Position numbers and translations under genes: made by a program | DNA from: Mesorhizobium loti | GTDB lineage: Bacteria; Pseudomonadota; Alphaproteobacteria; Rhizobiales; Rhizobiaceae | Length of the DNA: 64,000 nucleotides | Assembly: GCF_013170705.1 (NCBI RefSeq) | Contig: NZ_CP033334.1 | Span: 4,875,501 to 4,939,500, forward strand | Direction: 5' to 3' | In this document: positions 24,511 through 33,304 of the stretch, piece after piece | Layout: each line of letters begins with the position of its first letter | Numbering within the stretch: position 1 is the first letter of the stretch | The notes under the pieces: model-generated | What the model saw: the letters and a program-made list of their open reading frames with translations, nothing else | What the model was told of the DNA's origin: nothing | Database searches by the model: none

Positions 24511-25566
24511 ATGAGACGCGTCCTTCTCGCAGCGACTTCCCTTCTCTCCCTTGCCATATCCGGCCAAACGGCGTTGGCCGCCGATGACGCCGTGCCCGAA
24601 GCGCCCTATGTCGACGACCGCTCGAGCGCCGAGGCGGTGATCCGCTCCCTCTACAGCGCCATCAGCCGGCACGAATTCGCCCGCGCCTGGGGTTACTACG
24701 GCGATACCAAGCCAGCCAAGGATTTCGACAGCTTCGTCAAAGGCTATGACGGCACCAACAAGGTGGAAGTCGCGACCGGTGCCATTTCGGACGAAGGTGC
24801 TGCAGGCAGCATCTTCTACAACGTCCCTGTCGCCATTCGTGCCACGGACAAGAGCGGCGGCGAGAAGGTCTTTGCCGGCTGCTACACGCTGCGCCAGGTG
24901 AATGCCCAGATCCAGGCGGCGCCGCCCTTTGATCCGATCCACATCGAAAAAGGCGCGTTGAAACCTTCGACCGCCGATTTCGAGAAAGCTGTGCCGCCAA
25001 GCTGCGGCGACGGTCCGCAGCCGCCCAAGAAGGACACGGCGCTGGAGCAGGCCAAGAAGGCTTTCCTGGCGACCTACGGCGACCAGTGCGACAAGGAGCT
25101 TCTGGCCAATGAGCCGGAGACTTTTTCGATCAAATACAAGGACAAGGATGCGCAGCCCGCCGACCCCGACAAGGAAACACGCCTCTTCCATTTCTCCTGC
25201 TCGGCCGCAGCCTACAATGAAAACTCCGTCTACTACATGAGCGACGATGTATCAGGGGTCCGGCAGTTGCAGTTCACCGAGCCCGAGATGGACATTCGCT
25301 ACGTGAACAATGACAGCGAAGGCAAGGTCGAATCCATGCACATCGTCGGCTTCCTGACGACAGGGTGGGCGACCAATTCCGATTATGACAAGAATGCCCA
25401 CACGATCACGACGTTCAACAAATGGCGCGGCGTCGGTGATGCCTCTTCATCGGGCACTTATCTGTTCCGCAATGGCGATTTCTCGCTGGTCCAGTATGAT
25501 GTCGACGCGTCCTATGACGGCGAGGAAAACCCGCAGACGGTTGTCGACTACAACACCGCACCTTGA
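24511..25566 (+). CDS. DUF1176 domain periplasmic protein
   Basis: A 351-residue exported protein (signal peptide 1 to about 23, ending ALAA). The C-terminal part carries the DUF1176 pattern, with KWRGVGDASSSGTYLFRNGD followed by VQYDVDASYDGEENPQTVVD; the N-terminal half (about 30-150) resembles lumazine-binding-like or NTF2-like folds. The family is common in Rhizobiales and has no known function. The ATG at 24511 is preceded by GCGGAG. The gene stands alone, converging on the hydrolase gene at 25593. Confidence 0.8.
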   Translation: MRRVLLAATSLLSLAISGQTALAADDAVPEAPYVDDRSSAEAVIRSLYSAISRHEFARAWGYYGDTKPAKDFDSFVKGYDGTNKVEVATGAISDEGAAGSIFYNVPVAIRATDKSGGEKVFAGCYTLRQVNAQIQAAPPFDPIHIEKGALKPSTADFEKAVPPSCGDGPQPPKKDTALEQAKKAFLATYGDQCDKELLANEPETFSIKYKDKDAQPADPDKETRLFHFSCSAAAYNENSVYYMSDDVSGVRQLQFTEPEMDIRYVNNDSEGKVESMHIVGFLTTGWATNSDYDKNAHTITTFNKWRGVGDASSSGTYLFRNGDFSLVQYDVDASYDGEENPQTVVDYNTAP

Positions 25567-25592
25567 GCACCGGACGGCTTCAGGCCAGTCGA

Positions 25593-26486
25593 TCAAGGCG
25601 CCTTCGACAGCATCCAATTGAGCGTTTCGCGCCAGTCGGCCATGCGGATTGGCGTGCCGTGGGTGCCGGTCTCGAAACGGACGAAGCGGGTTGGGTAGGT
25701 CTTCGATTTGGCCAGGATGGAGCGGAAGAACGCTTCCTGGTTCGCCACGGGAAAGACCACGTCATGGCTGCCTTGACCGAAGAAGACCGGCACGCGGCGT
25801 TTGAAGGCGGGGCTGGCAAAAAAGCTCTCGTCCCATAGCGATCCGAGCAGCAGCAAGCCATTTATGCGGCCGCCCGTGTCCTTGCGTCCGGCAAGCTTCC
25901 AGCACAGTGCACCACCCATTGAGCCGCAGGCGACGAAGATCTTCGCGCCAGGCGACTGTTCGGCATAGTGATCGATCAGAGCCGCGACCTGTGCGGCGCC
26001 CTTGTCGCCGAAATCGGGAAAATCCGGCGAGAGATAAAGACCGCCATTGCCGGCCATCAGGTTCTTGATGCGGTTGAAATTGCCGCCGAAGGTGAAGTCG
26101 TCGACCCCCTGCTTGCGGCTGCCGCCCTGCCCGTGGAGGTAGAGCACGATGATCGCAGCGCCTTGCGTCTTGCCGACGGCGACATGCCTGACATCGCCGG
26201 CATCGGTCTTCAACATCAGATCCTGCTGCACCTTGCGTACGCCGGCGTCGGTGTACTGCGGGTGCACGCGCTTTTCCGGCACCTCGTCACGCTGGTTGAT
26301 GTCGCGCATCTCGCGATAGTCGATGACCGTATAGGCGCCGCCGTCGCCGCTGGATAATGTCGCCGGATAGGCGAAAAGATCATCCTTGAACGGTTTCAGT
26401 TCGAGAGCATGGGCGTAACCGACAGCGCAAAGAACAAACGCTGCGACCAGAAAGCCGTGGAATGGAGAGAGGGTACGAAAAGCCAT
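25593..26486 (-). CDS. secreted alpha/beta hydrolase
   Basis: A 297-residue exported alpha/beta-fold hydrolase. A signal peptide covers residues 1-27 (ending YAHA). The oxyanion region reads VLYLHGQGGSRKQG, the nucleophile elbow is ACGSMGG, and the acid and base are in GQGSHDVVFP and ETGTHGTPI. The ATG at 26486 gives a normal signal peptide; a TTG at 26522 would overlap the upstream stop (TTGA) but has no usable ribosome binding site spacing. It follows the molybdenum cofactor gene on the same strand and may be co-transcribed, though its substrate is unknown. Confidence 0.8.
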   Translation of the reverse strand: MAFRTLSPFHGFLVAAFVLCAVGYAHALELKPFKDDLFAYPATLSSGDGGAYTVIDYREMRDINQRDEVPEKRVHPQYTDAGVRKVQQDLMLKTDAGDVRHVAVGKTQGAAIIVLYLHGQGGSRKQGVDDFTFGGNFNRIKNLMAGNGGLYLSPDFPDFGDKGAAQVAALIDHYAEQSPGAKIFVACGSMGGALCWKLAGRKDTGGRINGLLLLGSLWDESFFASPAFKRRVPVFFGQGSHDVVFPVANQEAFFRSILAKSKTYPTRFVRFETGTHGTPIRMADWRETLNWMLSKAP

Positions 26487-26518
26487 AACGCAGGCATGCG
26501 TAATGGAACTCGGGTTTG

Positions 26519-28129
26519 TCAATCCTGCAGCACGCCGCCGGCGCCTTCGAGCGCTTCGCGGGTGTCGACATCGACAGACGCGCCCTCCCCAATCTCTACA
26601 TCGATGACATCAAGCCCTTCGGCCTCGACCAGATGGCGAGCGCCGGTGTCGCCTTCGAGGTGGGCGATGGCCGGGAACAGCGAGCGCGGCAAAAGCACCG
26701 GATTGCCGCGCTTGCCCGCGTGCGAGGCGCGGACCACGGAATTGCCTCCGGCTCTACGGAAGGCATCGATCAACCGGTCGAGATCGTCCGACTCAACGCC
26801 AGGCATGTCGCCGAGAACGATCATCGCGGCGGCTGTGTCTTCGGGCAGATAGGCAATGCCGGCTTTCAGCGAGGTGGACAGGCCATCGGCGAAATCGGGA
26901 TTGTCGGCGAAGGTGACGTCGAGGCCCGACAAGGCCGCGCGCACCCGTTCGCGCTGATGGCCGGTGACGACGATCGTGCCCGATACCTTCGAGCCAAGCG
27001 CGCGCTCGGCGGTGCGGCGCACCAGCGGCTTGCCATCGAACAGCGCCATTAGCTTGTTCGGTCCACCCATGCGGCTCGACCGACCAGCGGCAAGAAGCAC
27101 GGCGGCAACCTTGAGATGGGTCTTGGCCGGCAGGGGTTCGCGCGGCTGCGGCCGCGTCGGGATTTCCATCAACAGTCCGCCGACCCCCATGCCGGCGATG
27201 TCCTTCGCGGTGACGTCGAGGCCGGCAACCAGACGGTCAAGCACCCAGTCGAAGCCGTTTTCCTTGGGGCTGCGGGCACAGCCGGGGGCGCCGATGACGC
27301 GCTTGCCGGCAAGGGTTCCCAGCACCAGAAGATTGCCGGGGTCGACAGGCATGCCGGCGCGGATGACAGTTCCACCGGCCATCTCGATCGCCGCCGGAAC
27401 GACATCGGCGAAATCGCTCATGGCAGAAGCGCCGAAGATCACCACCATGTCGTTCTCGCGCGCCAGCAAGCGCGCGGCCTCCGCCACCGGCGCGATCTCA
27501 TGCGGCGTGCGGCGCTCCGCCGTCAGCCTGCCGCCCGAACGCGCCAACCGTGCCTCGGTGACGCGCAGCGTCTTGTCGAGCACGCTGGGCTTGATGCCCG
27601 GCAGGACCGTCTGGATGACCCCGACGCGCACCGGCCGATAGGTATTGACGGCAAAGATCTCGCCGCTGGCGCAGATTTTAGCGACCGCATCGACCAGCGC
27701 GGAGCTGACTGCGAATGGGATGATCTTCACCGTTGCGACCATCTGCCCTTTTTCGACCGGCGCATGCCGCGCCAGCGTCGCAAGGGTGATGGCGGGATCG
27801 ACGGCGTTGATGGCGTCGATCATCTCGGCATCGACCGTGAAGATGCCCGATGCCCTGGCGTGGAGATTGACCCGGCCGGTAGCGGCCGGCCTGACATCGA
27901 TGCCGCTGAAAGTCATGCTCTCGGCAATTTTCTGCGCCGCGGCGTCCTCCCCGAGATCATCGGAGGAAAGCACGGCAGCGACGACCTGCGAGATACCTGC
28001 CCGCTTGAGCAGGGATACGTCTTCGGCACTCAATCTGTGCGCCTTGCGAAACCGCTTTTCGCCAGCGGTGGTGGCGTGCGCCAAGACCGCGCCTTCGGCC
28101 TCTTCAATGGCAACCGGACCGAATTTCAC
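26519..28129 (-). CDS. molybdopterin-binding (MoeA-like)/MocA-like nucleotidyltransferase fusion
   Basis: A 536-residue two-domain protein. Residues 1 to about 330 resemble the molybdopterin-binding part of MoeA/MogA-type proteins (FGASAMSDFADVVPAAIE and PVDPGNLLVLG). Residues from about 343 form a MobA/MocA-type nucleotidyltransferase with LLAAGRSSRMGGPNK and VLGDMPGV. MocA adds CMP to molybdopterin to make the cytosine dinucleotide cofactor used by xanthine dehydrogenase and CO dehydrogenase family enzymes. Its place beside XdhC, MoxR and CoxE homologues supports that. The start is GTG. The stop overlaps an alternative start of the downstream hydrolase. Confidence 0.88.
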   Translation of the reverse strand: MKFGPVAIEEAEGAVLAHATTAGEKRFRKAHRLSAEDVSLLKRAGISQVVAAVLSSDDLGEDAAAQKIAESMTFSGIDVRPAATGRVNLHARASGIFTVDAEMIDAINAVDPAITLATLARHAPVEKGQMVATVKIIPFAVSSALVDAVAKICASGEIFAVNTYRPVRVGVIQTVLPGIKPSVLDKTLRVTEARLARSGGRLTAERRTPHEIAPVAEAARLLARENDMVVIFGASAMSDFADVVPAAIEMAGGTVIRAGMPVDPGNLLVLGTLAGKRVIGAPGCARSPKENGFDWVLDRLVAGLDVTAKDIAGMGVGGLLMEIPTRPQPREPLPAKTHLKVAAVLLAAGRSSRMGGPNKLMALFDGKPLVRRTAERALGSKVSGTIVVTGHQRERVRAALSGLDVTFADNPDFADGLSTSLKAGIAYLPEDTAAAMIVLGDMPGVESDDLDRLIDAFRRAGGNSVVRASHAGKRGNPVLLPRSLFPAIAHLEGDTGARHLVEAEGLDVIDVEIGEGASVDVDTREALEGAGGVLQD

Positions 28130-28132
28130 GCC

Positions 28133-28169
28133 ACGGCGCCCGCAGGGCGCCGCGCGTCCGCTTGGACGC
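28133..28169. repeat. paired short GC hairpins between xdhC-like and mocA-like genes
   Basis: Two small inverted repeats follow one another: GGCGCC at 28135-28140 and 28146-28151, and GCGTCC/GGACGC at 28154-28159 and 28164-28169. They fill the 66-base gap between two minus-strand genes and resemble the common palindromic intergenic elements of this lineage. They could damp read-through or stabilise the upstream message. Confidence 0.5.
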
Positions 28170-28195
28170 CCAAAGGACGCTCTGCCGCTTTGAAC

Positions 28196-28933
28196 CTACG
28201 CATCGTGCTTCTCCAAAATCGATGCCGATCCTTGGGCCGATGCTGAGGCATCGAGGCCGCGCGAGCGGAAGGCGTAGATGGTCTGCGCCAGCACCGCGAC
28301 AGCAATCTCGGCGGGGCTGGCGGCACCGATGTCGAGCCCTATCGGCGCATGAATGCGGGCGATCTGGTCGGCGCTCGCGCCCAGCGCCAGCAGGCGTTCG
28401 ACGCGCTTTGCGTGCGTCTTGCGGCTGCCAAGCGCACCAACATAGAAGCAGTTGGCGTCGAGCGCCGCCTTCAACGCGAAGTCGTCGATCTTCGGGTCAT
28501 GAGTGACGGCGGCAAGCGCCGTGTAACTGTCGAGTGGCTGGCGCTTCAGGACATCCTCCGGCCACTCGGCATGCAAGGCGATGTCGGGAAAGCGGTCCGA
28601 TGTGGCGAAGGCCGTGCGCGGATCGATGATCTCCAGGGGATAGCCGGCGATCCTGGCCATCGGCGCCAGCGCCTGGCTGATATGGACGGCACCGATCACC
28701 ACCAGGCGTGGTTGGGGCAGATGCGCATTGAGAAAGAAGGTTCGTCCTTCCGCCTCCACGGAACCGGAATTGCCCGATCGAAATGCCCTGGCGATCGCGG
28801 CTCCAAGATCGCCCGCGACGTGGTCGCCCTCGCGCACGATGCGGTCGCGGCCATCGCCGAGATCGGTGACGAGGATCGCCGCGCGGCGGGCGCGGCGCTC
28901 GGCGTTGAGCGTCTTCAGCGCGTAGGGATCCAT
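28196..28933 (-). CDS. XdhC-family protein, C-terminal Rossmann part
   Basis: A 245-residue protein with the XdhC Rossmann domain: VVIGAVHISQALAPMA, EIIDPRTAFAT, and ALGSRKTHAKRVERL with IHAPIGLDIGAASPAEIAVA, the usual C-terminal signature. XdhC-type proteins bind molybdenum cofactor, protect it, help add the sulfido ligand and insert it into xanthine dehydrogenase-family enzymes. Here the family is split in two: the N-terminal part is encoded by the gene just upstream, four bases away. The ATG at 28933 is used. Confidence 0.9.
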   Translation of the reverse strand: MDPYALKTLNAERRARRAAILVTDLGDGRDRIVREGDHVAGDLGAAIARAFRSGNSGSVEAEGRTFFLNAHLPQPRLVVIGAVHISQALAPMARIAGYPLEIIDPRTAFATSDRFPDIALHAEWPEDVLKRQPLDSYTALAAVTHDPKIDDFALKAALDANCFYVGALGSRKTHAKRVERLLALGASADQIARIHAPIGLDIGAASPAEIAVAVLAQTIYAFRSRGLDASASAQGSASILEKHDA

Positions 28934-28937
28934 TGGA

Positions 28938-29276
28938 TTAGCCAAGCCTTTCCACATAAACCTTGATACGGCCACCGCAGGACAGGCCGACCTGCCAGGC
29001 GGTCTCGTCGGCAACGCCGAACTCCAGCATCCTGGCCTTGCCGGAGCCGATGACGTCGATCGCTTCGGTCACCACGGCGCCCTCCACGCAGCCGCCGGAG
29101 ACAGAACCGTGGAAATTGCCGTCAGCATCGATGACAAGGTGGCTGCCGACGGGGCGTGGCGCCGAACCCCAGGTATCGACCACGGTCGCGATAGCGACAT
29201 CCTTGCCGTCCTTCATCCAACCTTCCGCGATGATCAGCGGATCGCGGGCTTCATCGAGATAAAGACTGTCACTCAT
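28938..29276 (-). CDS. XdhC/CoxI-family protein, N-terminal part
   Basis: A 112-residue protein equal to the XdhC_CoxI N-terminal domain: ATVVDTWGSAPRPVGSHLVI, SVSGGCVEGAV and QVGLSCGGRIKVYVERLG. The conserved cysteines in GGCVEG and LSCGG are the expected cofactor-contact residues. Together with the next gene it would complete a two-piece XdhC. The start at 29276 follows AGAGAAG; the frame continues ten codons upstream without support. It lies 48 bases downstream of the VWA gene. Confidence 0.88.
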   Translation of the reverse strand: MSDSLYLDEARDPLIIAEGWMKDGKDVAIATVVDTWGSAPRPVGSHLVIDADGNFHGSVSGGCVEGAVVTEAIDVIGSGKARMLEFGVADETAWQVGLSCGGRIKVYVERLG

Positions 29277-29324
29277 CGTTGCTTCTCTCAGGGTCTGTTT
29301 TTCCAAGGGCCGAGAAACATATGG

Positions 29325-30590
29325 CTATGCGGCGTGCCTCTCGCCAGCGTCAATCCATCGGCGCGGATCGACGGATTGCGCCGACGTCTTGTCGAGTGAA
29401 GCGCAGAGGTCGGCGAGCGCATCGAGATTGTGCACCGAGCGAAATTCGTCGACATGCGGCAGCATCGCCTTGACGCCGCGGGCGCGCGCCTGGAAACCAT
29501 CAAAGCGCAGCAACGGGTTCAGCCAGATCAGCCGCCGGCAGGATTTGTGCAGCCGCTCCATCTCCTCCGAGAGGCCGGCGACATCGTCACGCTCCAGCCC
29601 GTCGGTTATCAGAAGCACCACCGCACCCTGTCCCAGCACGCGCCGCGACCATATCAGGTTGAACTCGGCCAGCGTGTCGCCGATGCGTGTGCCGCCGGAC
29701 CAATCCTTGACCGCCATCGAACAGTCGGCAAGTGCGGCATCGGGATCGCGATGGCGCATCTGCCGGGTCAGGTTTGTCAGCCGCGTACCGAAGACGAAGG
29801 TGTGCACGCGCCGGCGCTTTTCCGTCAGGGCGTGCAGGAAATGCAGGAAGATGCGCGTGTACTGGCTCATCGAGCCGGAAATGTCGGCCAGCACCACCAG
29901 CGGCGGATGAACTTCGCGCGCTGAACGGAATTTCGGCAGGATCAATTCGCCGCCGGTGCGCGCGGCTGAGCGCATCATGGCGCGCGGATCAATGCGGCGG
30001 CCATGCGCGTCGGCCTTGAAGCGCCTTGTCCGCACCATGTCGACGGGCAGCCGCAGCTCGGTGATCGCCTTCCTGGCATCAGCCATCTCGGCTGCGTTCA
30101 TCTGGGCGAAATCCTTGCCCCGCAGCACCTCGCTGCCGGAAAAGGTAAAGCGGGCATCGACCTCGATCTCAGGGACTTCCCGCGGTGGCTGGTTCTTCTG
30201 GTGGCCTTCGAACATCGCCTGACTGACACGGTTTTCGGCCGCGCGCGGCTTCTGCTTCTCGCTGACGTCGGGCGCCACAGGGGAAAACATCGCCAGCAAT
30301 TTCTCGATCAGTTCGCGCGATTTCCAGAACAGCCGGAAGGCCTCGTCGAAGATCGGGTGATCCTCATGCCTGGACACCAGCACGGCATGCAGGGTCCAAT
30401 AGAAATCGTCGCGCGAGCCGATGCCGGCGGCCAGAACCGCCTCGATGGCATCCTTGACCGAGGCCGGCCCGACCCGCATGCCGGCCTTGCGCAAGGTGCG
30501 GGCGAAATAGACGATGTTGTCGGCGATGCGCCCATCCGCCGTCGCCTCCGTGGGGTCGGCCTCTTTGAGGTAGGCACCCGGCGCCGTCAT
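29325..30590 (-). CDS. CoxE-like VWA domain protein
   Basis: A 421-residue protein with a C-terminal von Willebrand A domain, of the CoxE family that works with a MoxR-type AAA ATPase. The metal-ion-dependent adhesion site is visible as LADISGSMSQYTR, with SGGTRIGDT and LLITDGLERDDVAG supplying the other MIDAS elements. In CO-oxidising bacteria CoxD (ATPase) and CoxE take part in building the copper-molybdenum site. The gene starts four bases after the ATPase stop, so the two are coupled. Confidence 0.88.
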   Translation of the reverse strand: MTAPGAYLKEADPTEATADGRIADNIVYFARTLRKAGMRVGPASVKDAIEAVLAAGIGSRDDFYWTLHAVLVSRHEDHPIFDEAFRLFWKSRELIEKLLAMFSPVAPDVSEKQKPRAAENRVSQAMFEGHQKNQPPREVPEIEVDARFTFSGSEVLRGKDFAQMNAAEMADARKAITELRLPVDMVRTRRFKADAHGRRIDPRAMMRSAARTGGELILPKFRSAREVHPPLVVLADISGSMSQYTRIFLHFLHALTEKRRRVHTFVFGTRLTNLTRQMRHRDPDAALADCSMAVKDWSGGTRIGDTLAEFNLIWSRRVLGQGAVVLLITDGLERDDVAGLSEEMERLHKSCRRLIWLNPLLRFDGFQARARGVKAMLPHVDEFRSVHNLDALADLCASLDKTSAQSVDPRRWIDAGERHAA

Positions 30591-30594
30591 CGCG

Positions 30595-31524
30595 CTACTC
30601 CGCCGCCGCGAGCTCGGCCTTGACCTCGTCGAGGATGCGCCGGCCCTCGCCCGAACCGATGCGGGCAATGTCGTCCTGGTATTTCAACAGCACGCCGATC
30701 GTGTCGGATACGGTCTCCGGATCGAGCGCCACCTTGTCGAGTTCGGTCAGCGCGCCGGCCCAGTCTATGGTTTCCGCGACGCCCGGCACCTTGAACAGCT
30801 CGATCTGGCGCAGCTTCTGGATGAAGGAGACCACCTCCGCCGAAAGCCGCTGGTTGGCCCGAGGCACTTTGCGGCGCACGATCTCCAGTTCGCGCTCGGC
30901 ATTGGGATAATCGACCCAATGATAGAGGCAGCGCCGCTTCAAAGCGTCGTGGATCTCGCGGGTGCGGTTGGTGGTAATGATGACGATCGGCGGCTCTTCC
31001 GCCTTGATGGTGCCGAGTTCGGGCACGGTCACCTGGTAGTCGGAGAGGATTTCGAGCAGGAAAGCCTCGAAGGCTTCGTCGGTGCGGTCGAGTTCGTCGA
31101 TCAGAAAGACAGGCGCGGCACCTGCCTTGCCGGTCAGCGCATCGAGCACCGGGCGGCGAATAAGGTATTTTTCGGAGAAAACGTTGCGCTCCATGGCGGA
31201 GCGGTCGACCTTGCCGGCCGCCTCCTCCATGCGGATCTCGATCATCTGTGCGGCATAGTTCCACTCGTAGACGGCGGAGGAGACATCGAGCCCTTCATAG
31301 CACTGCAGCCGGATCAGCCGGCGGCCAAGCGCCTGCGCCAACACCTTGGCGATTTCGGTCTTGCCGACGCCGGCCTCGCCCTCCAGGAACAAGGGCCGGT
31401 TCATACGCAGCGACAGGAACAGCACGGTCGCCAGCGACCGGTCCGCCACATAGTCCGCTCCGGTCAAGAGATCGAGCGTCTCGTCGATCGTCCGCGGCAC
31501 GGGGCGCGGTTTCAACTCGGTCAT
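30595..31524 (-). CDS. MoxR family AAA+ ATPase (CoxD-like)
   Basis: A 309-residue MoxR-type AAA+ ATPase. Walker A is EGEAGVGKTEIAKV, Walker B is VFLIDELDRTDEAFEAFLLE, and sensor 1 lies in IITTNRTREIHDALKRRCLY with the arginine finger region. MoxR proteins act as chaperone-like ATPases with VWA partners in maturing metalloenzymes; the next gene encodes that partner. The start overlaps the stop of the flavin reductase gene (ATGA), placing the reductase first in the operon. Confidence 0.92.
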   Translation of the reverse strand: MTELKPRPVPRTIDETLDLLTGADYVADRSLATVLFLSLRMNRPLFLEGEAGVGKTEIAKVLAQALGRRLIRLQCYEGLDVSSAVYEWNYAAQMIEIRMEEAAGKVDRSAMERNVFSEKYLIRRPVLDALTGKAGAAPVFLIDELDRTDEAFEAFLLEILSDYQVTVPELGTIKAEEPPIVIITTNRTREIHDALKRRCLYHWVDYPNAERELEIVRRKVPRANQRLSAEVVSFIQKLRQIELFKVPGVAETIDWAGALTELDKVALDPETVSDTIGVLLKYQDDIARIGSGEGRRILDEVKAELAAAE

Positions 31525-32048
31525 TCTTTCTCCGTGAACGCCGCCGCTCCGCTGTCCAGGATGTGATAGCCGCGGGCGTAGTAGATCAGCGGCCGCAAAT
31601 TATCGCCCATGCGAAGGCCTGTCACCTTGCCAAAAAGCACACGATGGGTGGCCAGATCCTTGGTGTCGATCAATTCGCAGTCGAAGACCGCGAGCGCGCC
31701 CTTGAGCGTCGGCGCGCCGGTGGAAATCACATCCCATTCGCCGAGCGCGAAACGCTCCTCGACCGGCAGGCCGGTAATCCCGGAAAAGCCGATCGACAGC
31801 GGCTCCTGATGCGAAGCCAGCGTGTTCAAGGCAAACTTGCCGTTTTTCACGAACAGCTCATTCTTGGCATTTTCACGGTTGAGGCAGACCAGGATTGTCG
31901 GAGGGGTGTCCGACACGGAACAGGCGGCGATCACGGTGGTGCCGCGCTTGCCGGCAGGGCCGTCCGTCGTGACCACATGGACGTGACCGGCAAAATGGCT
32001 CATCGCGTCGCGATAGGCCTGCGGTCCAATGTCATTCTTCTTCAGCAC
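31521..32048 (-). CDS. flavin reductase family protein
   Basis: A 175-residue FMN-binding split-barrel protein of the flavin reductase group (HpaC/RutF-like), supplying reduced flavin with NAD(P)H. Marks include FAGHVHVVTTDGPAGKRGTT, ACSVSDTPPTILVCLNRE, and GKVTGLRMGD with YYARGYH at the C-terminus. The start is taken as the GTG at 32048, with GGAAAAG just upstream; the frame is open further 5' and an ATG at 32099 is an alternative. It begins the minus-strand cluster for molybdoenzyme maturation and is coupled to the MoxR gene. Confidence 0.85.
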   Translation of the reverse strand: MLKKNDIGPQAYRDAMSHFAGHVHVVTTDGPAGKRGTTVIAACSVSDTPPTILVCLNRENAKNELFVKNGKFALNTLASHQEPLSIGFSGITGLPVEERFALGEWDVISTGAPTLKGALAVFDCELIDTKDLATHRVLFGKVTGLRMGDNLRPLIYYARGYHILDSGAAAFTEKE

Positions 32049-32230
32049 AAGAACTTTTCCACAGCCAGAACCCCTACCGCTATATATGGCCAGACATGAC
32101 ATGCCACAAGCGAAGTGCTTGGCCCATATCCCTGAATTCGCGTGTTGCACCAAGGCCGGGCAGCCTTTAGGTCTTGGCGGTAATTGGCGCCCGCGCTGTC
32201 ATCGCGGGTCTGGAGGAACTCTTCGGCAGG

Positions 32231-33304
32231 ATGCGACCCGGGGCAACGATATCGGCCGCACTGGCCTGGCTGTTCCTGGCCGGCGGCGCCGGCGCACAGA
32301 CGCTGACGATCGGCGTCGCCGCTCCCTTGTCGGGCCCATCGGCCATCCTCGGCAAACAGATCCAGGCCGGTGCCGGACTGGCGGCGCAGGCAAACGGCAT
32401 TGAACTCAGGACCGAGGACGATGCCTGCACCGCCGATGGCGGTGCAGCCGCGGCCAGGGTTTTTGCCGCGGCCAAGGTCAGTGTCGTGGTCGGCTTCCTT
32501 TGCACCGAAGCCATCGAGGCGGCGATGCCGATCCTCAAGGACGCTAACATTCCGGTCATCACCGTCGGCGTGCGAACCGAGAGCCTGACCGACCGCCGCG
32601 CCAAGACCGGCTGGCCGGTCTATCGCCTCGGACCGCGCGGCGACGACGAGCGCAACGCCGTCGCCTCCACCCTCACCCGCCTATGGCAGAACGAGCTGTT
32701 CGCCATCATCGACGACGGCACCATCTACGGGCGCGAGATGGCGGAGACATTTCGCGCGGCCGCCGAGCAAGCGGCGCTGAAACCGGTGTTCGTCGACACG
32801 TTCCGGCCGCAGCTCGACAACCAGATTGGGATGATCGGGCGATTGAAGAAGGCCGGCGCCACGCATGTCTTTGCCGGCGGCGACGGCGACGACATCGCCA
32901 TTATGGGCCGCGACGCAGCGCAGCTGCAAGCCGGCATCGTCTTTGCCGGCGGCGAAAACCTGCGCACGCCGCCCGCAGACGTGCCCTATGCGACCGGCAC
33001 GCTGATGATCGCGCCGCCGGAATGGGCCGATGTCGCCGACGCAAAGGTGCTGGAAAGCTTCTCCGCGCGGAAAATCGTGCCGGACGGCTACACGCTGCCG
33101 GCCTATGCAGCGGTGGAGATCGCCAAGGCCGCATCGTCCTTGTCCGGGAGCTCGGGCGGGGCCCTCGCCGACGCGCTGACCGGTCGTGATTTCACCACGG
33201 CGATCGGGCCAGTCCGCTTCGACGCCAAGGGCGACCTCAGCCAGAGCCTCTACCGCGTCTTCCGCTTCGACGGCACGCGCTTCGTGCCCTTGGAAGGCAA
33301 CTGA
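32231..33304 (+). CDS. branched-chain amino-acid-type ABC transporter substrate-binding protein
   Basis: A 357-residue periplasmic binding protein of family 6 (LivJ-like). A signal peptide covers residues 1 to about 23 (ending GAGA). The fold shows LTIGVAAPLSGPSAILGKQI, VVVGFLCTEAIEAAMPIL and YTLPAYAAVEIAKAA. No permease or ATPase gene lies beside it, so it is an orphan binding protein. Its stop overlaps the start of the P1 peptidase gene (TGATG), so the ligand may be related to that enzyme's substrate or product. The ATG at 32231 is chosen for the signal peptide. Confidence 0.85.
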   Translation: MRPGATISAALAWLFLAGGAGAQTLTIGVAAPLSGPSAILGKQIQAGAGLAAQANGIELRTEDDACTADGGAAAARVFAAAKVSVVVGFLCTEAIEAAMPILKDANIPVITVGVRTESLTDRRAKTGWPVYRLGPRGDDERNAVASTLTRLWQNELFAIIDDGTIYGREMAETFRAAAEQAALKPVFVDTFRPQLDNQIGMIGRLKKAGATHVFAGGDGDDIAIMGRDAAQLQAGIVFAGGENLRTPPADVPYATGTLMIAPPEWADVADAKVLESFSARKIVPDGYTLPAYAAVEIAKAASSLSGSSGGALADALTGRDFTTAIGPVRFDAKGDLSQSLYRVFRFDGTRFVPLEGN

